DNA from: a virus
Length of the DNA stretch: 20,640 nt
IMG/VR virus record: IMGVR_UViG_3300021962_000801
Location: 1 to 20,640 of that record
Direction: 5' to 3' (one strand)
Shown here in pieces: positions 15,834 through 20,640 of this stretch; positions within the stretch are counted from its first letter, which is position 1; every line of letters starts with the position of its first letter. The translations under genes and the position numbers were made by a program. The notes under the pieces were generated by a model, which saw nothing but the letters and a program-made list of their open reading frames with translations, was not told where the DNA came from and did not search any database.

Positions 15834-16124
15834 TTGAAAATCAAAGAAATAGTCCATCACGATGACGGCGGAGATACTCTGACTATTGAAAAGGTTTATG
15901 ACAATGAGCCTGTATTACGCCAAGTAGAGGAAATTAAGCATTCTGGACTGGGGCAAACTGGAGACAAAAGACTGGTAGGCCGTATCCCAATGCATATAAT
16001 GTCGCAATGGCTCAAGGAAGCCGGAGTGGACTGGTCTGATCATGGCGCGGCCCAAGAGGTCATTAAGCGTAAAATGTTATCAGGCGACTTTAACAAGTTT
16101 AGAGTTTGGGAAGGCAAATACTAA
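15834..16124 (+). CDS. Conserved phage protein of unknown function (96 aa)
   Basis: This gene starts at TTG 15834, six bases after AGGAG (15823-15827), which immediately follows the T-run of the capsid terminator. The 96-residue product (MKIKEIVHHDDGGDTLTIEKVYDNEPVLRQVEEIKHSG ... GDKRLVGRIPMHIMSQWLKEAGVDWSDHGAAQEVIKRKMLSGDFNKFRVWEGKY) resembles small proteins found near capsid and lysis genes in T7-like and marine podovirus-like phages. It has no membrane segment and no known catalytic motif. Its stop overlaps the next start (TAATG). Confidence 0.7.
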   Translation: MKIKEIVHHDDGGDTLTIEKVYDNEPVLRQVEEIKHSGLGQTGDKRLVGRIPMHIMSQWLKEAGVDWSDHGAAQEVIKRKMLSGDFNKFRVWEGKY

Positions 16125-16375
16125 TGGATCAAACTTTAATTAACTGGGCCTTGTCTGCGGTAAGCGCAGCAATCGGATTTTTTGGGCATCTTATATGGAT
16201 GGCTGTTCGTGACATACAAAAAGCTCAATCAAGACTACAAACTAGACTCAGTGAAGTTGAAGTCTTAGTTGCCGGAAGCTATGTTAAGCGCCAAGAGTTT
16301 GAAAGATTTATCGATAGAATTATTGATAAATTAGATTCAATTGATTCTAAGTTAGATAGCAAGGTTGACAAGTAA
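16124..16375 (+). CDS. Membrane-anchored coiled-coil protein of the lysis region (83 aa)
   Basis: I choose ATG 16124 (TAATG overlap with the previous stop) over an ATG 18 bases upstream inside the previous gene. The 83 residues comprise one N-terminal transmembrane helix (about 7-26, LSAVSAAIGFFGHLIWMAV) and a long charged heptad-like helix (29-82: IQKAQSRLQTRLSEVEVLV ... FIDRIIDKLDSIDSKLDSKVDK). This layout resembles inner-membrane spanin subunits and other lysis accessory proteins, but no partner o-spanin lipobox was found. The next tiny gene overlaps its stop codon. Confidence 0.65.
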   Translation: MDQTLINWALSAVSAAIGFFGHLIWMAVRDIQKAQSRLQTRLSEVEVLVAGSYVKRQEFERFIDRIIDKLDSIDSKLDSKVDK

Positions 16376-16500
16376 TGGCCAAGGTTAAATCTTTTGATGC
16401 AAAAGTAAAGCCGATCCCAAAACGAAAGAAGTTAAGTAAACGTAAAAAATTGGCAAAGATAGCAAAAAAATCTAAGCCAAAAAGTCCTTTATTTAGATAA
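16375..16500 (+). CDS. Tiny lysine-rich basic protein (41 aa)
   Basis: This 41-residue frame opens in a TAATG overlap with the previous gene. About 17 of the 41 residues are Lys or Arg (KPIPKRKKLSKRKKLAKIAKKSKPKSPLFR), and it ends SPLFR. Composition suggests nucleic-acid binding or a ribosome- or membrane-interacting peptide, but no family is recognised. Coupling to its neighbours and the absence of other coding in this gap support it as expressed. Confidence 0.55.
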   Translation: MAKVKSFDAKVKPIPKRKKLSKRKKLAKIAKKSKPKSPLFR

Positions 16501-16510
16501 GGAGAAAATA

Positions 16511-16870
16511 ATGTTTTTTAGCGAATTGTTTGAGAAAGCAAAAGAATCATCTAAAGGTTTTAGAGATGCATTTTTGTCATGTATGGTCATGATGGTAAAA
16601 GGCAATCTAGCGGTACTAAGTTTTGCTCATTTTGCAAATGCATTTAAAGTTGGTGTTGCAACTATGATTGCATTGTTTGTATGTAACATGGTTAAGCCAA
16701 CTGATAACAAGTGGATATTGGCTTGGATTGTAGGAACCATTACTGCGGTTGTTGACGCATTTGCACATGATCATTCATACGGATCTGAGGCAGTTCTTAC
16801 CGGAGTCGGCGCATTTGTTTTAGCTATGGCGTTCACCAAAGTAGGCGAACTAGGGATAATTAAAAGATGA
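16511..16870 (+). CDS. Putative holin, three transmembrane helices (119 aa)
   Basis: This gene is preceded by GGAG about 7 bases before ATG. The 119 residues have an amphipathic N-terminus and three hydrophobic segments at about 43-62 (FKVGVATMIALFVCNMV), 67-86 (WILAWIVGTITAVVDAFAH) and 91-110 (AVLTGVGAFVLAMAFTKV), ending in a basic IIKR tail. Size, topology and position just before the endopeptidase suit a class I holin, which would permeabilise the inner membrane. Homology to a named holin family is not certain. It overlaps the next gene by ATGA. Confidence 0.6.
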   Translation: MFFSELFEKAKESSKGFRDAFLSCMVMMVKGNLAVLSFAHFANAFKVGVATMIALFVCNMVKPTDNKWILAWIVGTITAVVDAFAHDHSYGSEAVLTGVGAFVLAMAFTKVGELGIIKR

Positions 16871-17379
16871 TTCCAATACTAGGAGCATTGCTTGGTAGTT
16901 TGGCAGAAAATGGCCTTGGTCTTTTGTCCTCGGCTATCCAAGCGAAGGGCAAACAGGTAGTCGAAAAGACTCTAGGAGTTACGATCCCAGATAATCCAAG
17001 CGATGTTGACATTGAAAAGATGCGTCAATTGCAGTTTGAGCATGAAGAAAAACTGCTAGAGCTTGGAATAGAGAAAGCAAAACTAGAGCAAGAGGAACTT
17101 AAAGTTCTGATTGATGCCGCCAGAAACGAAGATAACAACGTATCTACTCGGTGGTCTGCTGACATGGCATCAGACTCTTGGATGTCAAAGAACATTCGTC
17201 CATTGACTCTGGTGTACATTCTTACCGCTTACTTGCTATTTGCAGGACTTAGCGCCAACGGGATAGACATTAACGAAAGTTATGTAAGCCTGTTGGGGCA
17301 GTGGGGAATGCTAGTTATGACGGCCTACTTTGGCGGTAGAACTGTAGAAAAAGTTATGGAACTGAGAGGTAAGAAATGA
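16867..17379 (+). CDS. 3TM-type holin-like protein (170 aa)
   Basis: The product resembles the 'holin of 3TMs' family (gene-transfer-agent-type holin). It has a hydrophobic N-terminus (residues 1-25, MIPILGALLGSLAENGLGLLSSAI). A charged coiled-coil stretch (48-90, IEKMRQLQFEHEEKLLELGIEKAKLEQEELKVLIDAARNED) follows, then the family hallmark SWMSKNIRPLTLVYILTAYLLFAG. A last membrane segment (LGQWGMLVMTAYFGGRTVEKV) comes at about residues 143-165. It is likely to act with the endopeptidase encoded immediately downstream (ATGA overlap). With the previous gene, two candidate holins sit side by side; one may be an antiholin. Confidence 0.75.
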   Translation: MIPILGALLGSLAENGLGLLSSAIQAKGKQVVEKTLGVTIPDNPSDVDIEKMRQLQFEHEEKLLELGIEKAKLEQEELKVLIDAARNEDNNVSTRWSADMASDSWMSKNIRPLTLVYILTAYLLFAGLSANGIDINESYVSLLGQWGMLVMTAYFGGRTVEKVMELRGKK

Positions 17380-17714
17380 AACTCTCCGAGGAACAAGCGG
17401 CGTTCCTATTGGATGCCTGCAAACTAATTCAGTACGCCACTGAAAAGGGATTTATGGTTACTGGCGGAGAGTTGCACAGAACTCCTGAACAGCAAGCCAT
17501 ATACGTCAAATCTGGCAGATCCAAGACAATGAATAGCAATCACATTAAGCGATGCGCTATTGATTTGTTTTTCTTTAAAGATGGCAAGATTATCTGGGAT
17601 AGAAAAACAATCTCAGAAATAGGCGACTATTGGGAATCTCTCAATCCTAAAAACAGATGGGGCGGTAACTTTAAATCACTTGTTGACTGCCCGCATTTTG
17701 AAAGAAATGTCTAA
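17376..17714 (+). CDS. Endolysin: M15-family peptidoglycan peptidase (112 aa)
   Basis: This is a single-domain M15-type L-alanyl-D-glutamate (or D-Ala) peptidase that cuts peptide links in peptidoglycan during lysis. The zinc and catalytic motifs are visible: SNH-x4-A-x-D (His56, Asp63) in TMNSNHIKRCAIDLFF, and DCPHFE (Asp104, His107) near the C-terminus; Arg35 in GELHRTPEQQ is the conserved substrate-side arginine. The 112 residues have no signal peptide, so access to the wall needs a holin, and two holin candidates lie just upstream. Starts and stops are coupled to both neighbours (ATGA, TAATG). Confidence 0.88.
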   Translation: MKLSEEQAAFLLDACKLIQYATEKGFMVTGGELHRTPEQQAIYVKSGRSKTMNSNHIKRCAIDLFFFKDGKIIWDRKTISEIGDYWESLNPKNRWGGNFKSLVDCPHFERNV

Positions 17715-17989
17715 TGGTTAAAAAAGTCTATCAAAATCCAAAAGGTGGCCTGAACGAAAAAGGCCGTAAATACTTTGAGAATAAAGAGGGCGGAGACTTG
17801 AAGGCTCCAGTTAAGTCTGGAACCAATCCTCGACGTGTATCTTTTGCCGCTAGATTCTCTGGGATGGCTGGGCCAATGAAAGATTCAAAAGGCCGCCCAA
17901 CTCGTAAGGCGCTGGCGTTAAAGGCTTGGGGCTTTGGTAGTGTTGAGGCCGCAAGGAATTTTGCTAACAAACACAAAAAGAGCAAGTGA
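17714..17989 (+). CDS. Small basic phage protein, DUF6321-like (91 aa)
   Basis: The 91 residues contain GGLNEKGRKYFENKEGGDLKAPVKSGTNPRRVSFAARFSGMAGPMKDSKGRPTRKALALKAWGF. The string GLNxKGRxxY...GGxLKxP...RxSFxARxxGMxGPMKDxKGRPTRKALALxxW is a recognisable conserved small phage family (I believe DUF6321). Function is unknown; it is strongly basic with many Gly turns. It is coupled to the endolysin upstream (TAATG) and to the next tiny gene (TGATG). Confidence 0.75.
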   Translation: MVKKVYQNPKGGLNEKGRKYFENKEGGDLKAPVKSGTNPRRVSFAARFSGMAGPMKDSKGRPTRKALALKAWGFGSVEAARNFANKHKKSK

Positions 17990-18135
17990 TGAAAAAAGGA
18001 CTCTACGCAAACATTCACGCCAAGCGTGAGAGGATTAAAGCTGGATCAAAAGAAAAAATGAGAAAGCCGGGAACAAAAGGCGCTCCTACTGCTTCGGCAT
18101 TCAAGAAAGCAAAAAAAACAGCTAAGAAAAAGTAA
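17989..18135 (+). CDS. Tiny basic conserved phage protein (48 aa)
   Basis: The frame encodes MKKGLYANIHAKRERIKAGSKEKMRKPGTKGAPTASAFKKAKKTAKKK. The pattern KxGLYANIxAKRxRIxxGSxEKMRKPGxxGAPTAxAFKxA recurs in many phage genomes as an uncharacterised short protein. About a third of the residues are Lys or Arg. Its start overlaps the preceding TGA (TGATG), and the next gene starts at the TTG directly after its TAA. Confidence 0.75.
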   Translation: MKKGLYANIHAKRERIKAGSKEKMRKPGTKGAPTASAFKKAKKTAKKK

Positions 18136-18513
18136 TTGGCTGATCCAGTAGCTAGACGTAATTCTCGCTATAAAAGCGTGTATGGAATTACGTTTCGTCA
18201 ATACGTTGAAATCGCGTTCAGGCAAGGTAATAAATGCTTGATATGTGGCGTTGACGGCAAGCAAACTGAGAGAGAAAAATTATCAGTTGATCACTGCCAC
18301 TATTATGGTGAAATACGGGGATTGCTTTGCCAGAAATGTAACACTGGGCTTGGGCTATTTGATGACAATCCAGAGGCTATAATCAAGGCAGCAAAGTATT
18401 TGAAAAGATTCAATAGAAAAATAAAGCTCTCAAGGGCTGTAAAGAGAATTTATTATTTTATTGTTAAACTCTCATGGTCGATATTTCCTACTTATTGGAG
18501 GCTTAAAAAATGA
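18136..18513 (+). CDS. Endonuclease VII-type HNH nuclease (125 aa)
   Basis: This recombination endonuclease VII-type protein (T4 gp49 fold) is either a junction-resolving or a site-specific nicking enzyme. Zinc ligands Cys34/Cys37 (CLIC) and Cys65/Cys68 (CQKC) frame the HNH-like active site: Asp52-His53 in SVDHCH and Asn69 after the last cysteine, followed by the family signature RGLLCQKCNTGLGLFDDNPE. An in-frame TAA lies directly before TTG 18136, and there is no internal ATG, so a TTG start (MADPVARRNS) is the simplest choice. The C-terminal 30 residues ([20 protein letters not shown]) are hydrophobic and basic beyond the usual domain. It could also be a free-standing homing endonuclease. 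Confidence 0.85.
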   Translation: MADPVARRNSRYKSVYGITFRQYVEIAFRQGNKCLICGVDGKQTEREKLSVDHCHYYGEIRGLLCQKCNTGLGLFDDNPEAIIKAAKYLKRFNRKIKLSRAVKRIYYFIVKLSWSIFPTYWRLKK

Positions 18514-18626
18514 AAACTTGCCCAACTTGCCCAAATCCTAAGAAATGCATGGCAGCCGGTGAATGCATGATGAAGAAGGCGGCTAAAAAAAAGCCCAGCA
18601 AGACAAAAGCTAAAAAGGGATACTAA
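18510..18626 (+). CDS. Tiny four-cysteine, lysine-tailed protein (38 aa)
   Basis: GGAGG (18496-18500) lies 9 bases before ATG, which is in an ATGA overlap with the nuclease stop. The 38 residues begin [21 protein letters not shown] with cysteines spaced CxxC-x5-C-x5-C, a possible zinc knuckle, followed by a Lys-rich tail ([17 protein letters not shown]). Unknown function. The strong ribosome-binding site and coupling support it as a real gene. Confidence 0.65.
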   Translation: MKTCPTCPNPKKCMAAGECMMKKAAKKKPSKTKAKKGY

Positions 18627-18763
18627 TGCCGCTAGTTAAAAGCAAATCAAAAAAAGCCTTTAAAAAGAACGTAGAAGCTGAGATTAAGGCTGGGAAGCCG
18701 CCAAAACAGGCTGTTGCCATAGCTTATGCGGTCAAACGTAAGGCAGGTAAAAAGAAGAAATAG
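18626..18763 (+). CDS. Tiny basic conserved phage protein (45 aa)
   Basis: The 45 residues [45 protein letters not shown] match a frequent uncharacterised phage pattern, MPLxKSKSKKA...N...EI.[13 protein letters not shown]. It is a helical basic peptide. It begins in a TAATG overlap with the preceding gene, so the five tiny or small genes from 17714 onwards form one coupled string. Confidence 0.75.
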   Translation: MPLVKSKSKKAFKKNVEAEIKAGKPPKQAVAIAYAVKRKAGKKKK

Positions 18764-18785
18764 CCAAAATATGGAGGCTAAACAA

Positions 18786-19043
18786 GTGAATCGAGAGTGC
18801 GTATATCTTGAATGGGTTGACGCTGTAGCTGACTCAGGCTGGGAAGAAACTAAGAAACCAGAGCTTCATGATTGCTACACTCTCGGATTCATTGTTGCCG
18901 AGGATGACAAAGCAATATGCGTTGCATCCGCCATATCCAAAAAAGAATCAAACGCCAAGATTCATATCCCAAAGGCTTGGATCGTAAAGGAAGTTAGATT
19001 CAGTCCAGAATCCATAAAAAAAGCCCCAAAACGCGGGGCTTGA
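18786..19043 (+). CDS. Conserved small phage protein (85 aa), GTG start
   Basis: I prefer GTG 18786, 8 bases after GGAGG (18773-18777), giving VNRECVYLEWVDAVADSGWEETKKPELHDCYTLGFIVAEDDKAICVASAISKKESNAKIHIPKAWI. Upstream ATGs at 18771 and 18726 would overlap the Shine-Dalgarno sequence or the previous gene. The D..Y.LGFIV.E.D..I.VA.....E.N.K.HIPKAWI pattern is a recurring short phage protein; function unknown. Its last codons (KAPKRGA) lie within the minus-strand terminator hairpin. It is the last gene of the plus-strand block. Confidence 0.75.
   Translation: MNRECVYLEWVDAVADSGWEETKKPELHDCYTLGFIVAEDDKAICVASAISKKESNAKIHIPKAWIVKEVRFSPESIKKAPKRGA
19016..19041 (-). terminator. Rho-independent terminator of the minus-strand operon
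   Basis: Read on the minus strand, AAGCCCC (19041-19035) pairs with GGGGCTT (19027-19021) around a GCGTTTT loop, and the stem is followed by a run of T (complement of the A-run 19016-19022). On the plus strand there is no T-run, so it serves the leftward genes, whose last stop codon is at 19062. Confidence 0.8.
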
Positions 19044-19061
19044 GTAGGAGGAGTATGAAAG

Positions 19062-19280
19062 TTAACCGAGTGAATTAAATGCCTCATACACTCGATCTAC
19101 TGAATCATAGCCATATTTCTTAGCCAAGGCAAGCGCCTCAGTAGCTGTATATAATTTCCCGTCAATAAACGTAAATAGAGGCTCACCAGCGCGTTCTTTG
19201 CCAATAGCAACCATGTAGTAAGGCCCAAACTTTATGTGCTTTATACGCTTCTTAAATTTGCGTAAATTGATGCTTGTCAT
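19062..19280 (-). CDS. Small protein of unknown function (72 aa)
   Basis: This is the last gene of the minus-strand operon. The 72 residues are MTSINLRKFKKRIKHIKFGPYYMVAIGKERAGEPLFTFIDGKLYTATEALALAKKYGYDSVDRVYEAFNSLG. The basic N-terminus is followed by a two-strand segment and a helix-loop-helix with aromatic residues. No family is recognised. Its ATG overlaps the stop of the HTH gene (ATGA), implying coupled translation, and the operon terminator lies just beyond its stop. Confidence 0.6.
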   Translation of the reverse strand: MTSINLRKFKKRIKHIKFGPYYMVAIGKERAGEPLFTFIDGKLYTATEALALAKKYGYDSVDRVYEAFNSLG

Positions 19281-19555
19281 TTAATAGATAAATACAACAA
19301 AAACAAAAACAACAAGGAACATACAATGGCCAATATTCCAAAGACGTTAATCTTGTTAAATGCCTCGCTCTGATTGGCCTCTGCAAACACTTTTTCTATT
19401 TCTTGCATTATTTTATCGTTAGGGATAGAGCGCCCGTTTTCCCATTTGCTAATGGTCTTGTAATGAATATCCAATGCATCAGCTAATTCCTTCTGAGTGA
19501 TCCCTAGCTTTTCCCTGTTTTCCTTCAAATATGCAGAAATATTGTCATGTTTCAT
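19277..19555 (-). CDS. XRE-type helix-turn-helix protein with C-terminal membrane anchor (92 aa)
   Basis: The chosen start is ATG 19555, preceded on the minus strand by AAGGAGA with about 7 bases spacing; an upstream ATG at 19597 would give 14 extra residues and lacks that site. Residues 4-58 are a classic Cro/C1-type HTH (ISAYLKENREKLGITQKELADALDIHYKTISKWENGRSIPNDKIMQEIEKVF), with the recognition helix near 31-40. Residues 70-91 (INVFGILAIVCSLLFLFLLYLSI) are one strong transmembrane helix. A membrane-tethered DNA-binding regulator or membrane-localised DNA anchor is inferred. It overlaps the nuclease gene by 11 bases and the next gene by 4. Confidence 0.85.
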   Translation of the reverse strand: MKHDNISAYLKENREKLGITQKELADALDIHYKTISKWENGRSIPNDKIMQEIEKVFAEANQSEAFNKINVFGILAIVCSLLFLFLLYLSIK

Positions 19556-19940
19556 GCGCCATCTCCTTAGTAAAATTCTCGACTTGGCACTGAGCATCTT
19601 CGTTGCCTCGGCATACTATAACACTTTGATTAATAGATTTTAAATAATTGTGCCATTCTAGCTGGCTTGCAGACACGCTACCACCACTTTTTTTCTTCAT
19701 TTCAATCCAAAGTAGCCACTCCGGTACGAACAGGTCTGGGACTCCGGGAGTTACGCCCTCGGCCTTGAGACGTGCGGCGGTTACGATGTTTCTTTGGCCT
19801 CCGTTTGGTATCGCTATTATCTTGGCTTTGTAGGTCTTGCGAAACCAGCTTACAAACTCCCGTTGCTCAACGTGTTCACTTCGCCCATTTTCGTTGAACG
19901 ACTTTGTAATACTTGCCTTCCCTCTTGTAGAAAATCTCAT
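19545..19940 (-). CDS. VRR-NUC domain nuclease (131 aa)
   Basis: This stand-alone VRR-NUC (PD-(D/E)xK-fold) nuclease belongs to a family of structure-specific DNA nucleases. Motifs in order: EHVEQREFVSWF (Glu25-Gln26), IPNGGQRN (44-51), ARLKAEGVTPGVPDLF (Asp69), WLLWIEMKKKSGG (Glu80-x-Lys82) and SQLEWHNYL (Gln93). The only in-frame start codon is ATG 19940, which makes a 65-base overlap with the 3' end of the helicase gene; no strong ribosome-binding site is seen, so coupling to helicase translation is likely. Its place after a helicase gene suggests joint action in DNA replication, recombination or host DNA processing. Confidence 0.85.
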   Translation of the reverse strand: MRFSTRGKASITKSFNENGRSEHVEQREFVSWFRKTYKAKIIAIPNGGQRNIVTAARLKAEGVTPGVPDLFVPEWLLWIEMKKKSGGSVSASQLEWHNYLKSINQSVIVCRGNEDAQCQVENFTKEMAHET

Positions 19941-20640
19941 TTGGCGGCTTGCCCTTATTCATAATGTAGCAGATATCCTCCAAATTGCTTGTATTCAGAA
20001 ACTTCACATCAATCTCTGATTTGATGGCTATGCTTGCCAACTTACTTACTGCCATGTTCCCGGCGTATCCTTCGTGCTGGATGGGGAAATATTCTGCAAT
20101 GATAGGATCGGCCAGTATTTTAGAGTAATACTGCACCTTAACCATATCTCTGCCACTGGTTCTCGACCTATGCTTAGACCACTGCCAATCAAGAACAGAG
20201 AATCCGTCGTTGTTGTGGCCCATGATATCTATGTCATGAAGCCTCATGCGCTTCTCTTTCGTCTGAGGGAACTCGTATCCGCAGTCTGGGCATACTTTGA
20301 CGGCTGGGGCCACTAAACTATCACACTCAGGGCAAACCTTTACTGGAGCCTCTCCAGTGCCTTTACCGGGCTTATTCGGCGGCTCCACTCTGGTTATCGG
20401 GCCATGCATTTGGACTACGCCAGCAAAGTCTAAAACTAGGCAATGATCGGTATGGCTCTTGTTACGCATACCGCGCCCAGCCATTTGGACGTACAGGCCC
20501 GGAGACATCGTTGGGCGTAGCATTGCTATAAGATCAATGTCTGGATAGTCAAATCCAGTAGTTAATACGTTGGCGTTGGTTAGCGCCCGTATCTTGCCAG
20601 CCTTGAACTCGCTAATAATGCGTTCACGTTCTGGCTTTAT
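19876..20640 (-). CDS. Superfamily 2 DNA helicase, C-terminal part (partial, runs off the right edge)
   Basis: The reading frame is open from the window edge (codon at 20640-20638) and gives 254 residues. It begins IKPERERIISEFKAGKIRALTNANVLTTGFDYPDID, which contains helicase motif V, then LIAMLRPTMSPGLYVQMAGRGMR, motif VI with the arginine finger. A four-cysteine zinc ribbon follows (CPECDSLVAPAVKVCPDCGYEF), then a C-terminal region with WSKHRSRTSGRDMVKVQYY. The order matches RecG/UvsW/DEAD-type phage helicases with a C-terminal zinc ribbon. The ATP-binding motifs (I and II) lie outside the window. An internal ATG at 20523 is not the start. It is the first visible gene of the minus-strand operon. 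Confidence 0.88.
   Translation of the reverse strand: MKPERERIISEFKAGKIRALTNANVLTTGFDYPDIDLIAMLRPTMSPGLYVQMAGRGMRNKSHTDHCLVLDFAGVVQMHGPITRVEPPNKPGKGTGEAPVKVCPECDSLVAPAVKVCPDCGYEFPQTKEKRMRLHDIDIMGHNNDGFSVLDWQWSKHRSRTSGRDMVKVQYYSKILADPIIAEYFPIQHEGYAGNMAVSKLASIAIKSEIDVKFLNTSNLEDICYIMNKGKPPNEIFYKREGKYYKVVQRKWAK

Noticed and set aside
16106-16123. Upstream ATG for the membrane-anchored coiled-coil gene
   Set aside because: It lies inside the previous gene, adds a charged lead before the transmembrane helix, and ATG 16124 is in the usual TAATG coupling position.
18726-18785. Longer start for the 85-residue gene
   Set aside because: It would overlap the preceding 45-residue gene; GGAGG is ideally placed for GTG 18786.
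1-20640. CRISPR arrays, tRNA genes, insertion sequences or att sites
   Set aside because: No regularly spaced direct repeats, cloverleaf candidates, transposase motifs or integrase were found; gaps between genes are very short apart from the intron.

Overview
The window is part of a tailed bacteriophage genome. It looks like a short-tailed (podovirus-type) phage: it has a long P22-like portal protein, two large ejection-type internal proteins and a T7 gp13/GNAT-like protein, but no sheath, tail-tube or tape-measure gene. Ribosome-binding sites are mostly good Shine-Dalgarno sequences with ATG, GTG and TTG starts, and many genes touch as TAATG or ATGA, as in compact phage operons. A Gram-negative host is plausible but is inference only. 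No terminase, polymerase, integrase, tRNA or CRISPR array is visible.

Layout, plus strand (1-19043). First come tail fibre and tail tip genes (3-3138), then a large tail/virion structural protein (3149-4627), a fibre with a probable C1q/TNF-like domain and the gp13-like protein. Next are low-complexity and internal virion (ejection) proteins (5670-11203), then portal (11214-13307), a small gene, scaffold (13549-14547) and major capsid protein (14565-15788), closed by a strong terminator. After it come a small conserved gene, a lysis cassette (membrane-anchored coiled coil, two candidate holins, M15 endopeptidase), several tiny lysine-rich proteins, an endonuclease VII-type HNH protein and a last small gene ending at 19043. 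Tail and ejection genes therefore precede portal, scaffold and capsid on one strand, the reverse of the usual head-to-tail order.

Layout, minus strand (20640-19062). A convergent operon begins beyond the right edge: a superfamily 2 helicase C-terminus with a zinc ribbon, a VRR-NUC nuclease, a membrane-anchored XRE-type helix-turn-helix protein and a 72-residue protein. It ends in a terminator embedded in the last codons of the facing plus-strand gene.

The main discovery is that the major capsid gene is interrupted by a compact group I intron at 15312-15569 (258 nt, no endonuclease ORF). P1 to P9.1 can be paired by eye, with P7.1/P7.2 helices as in subgroup IA, a U.G pair at the 5' splice site and a terminal G. 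Splicing joins 249 and 72 codons into a 321-residue capsid protein. Without splicing the capsid gene would be truncated by a TAA in the intron. Secondary points are a possible split or frameshifted internal gene (6056/6061), a dnaX-type slippery heptamer before the 646-residue gene, and the membrane-tethered HTH protein.
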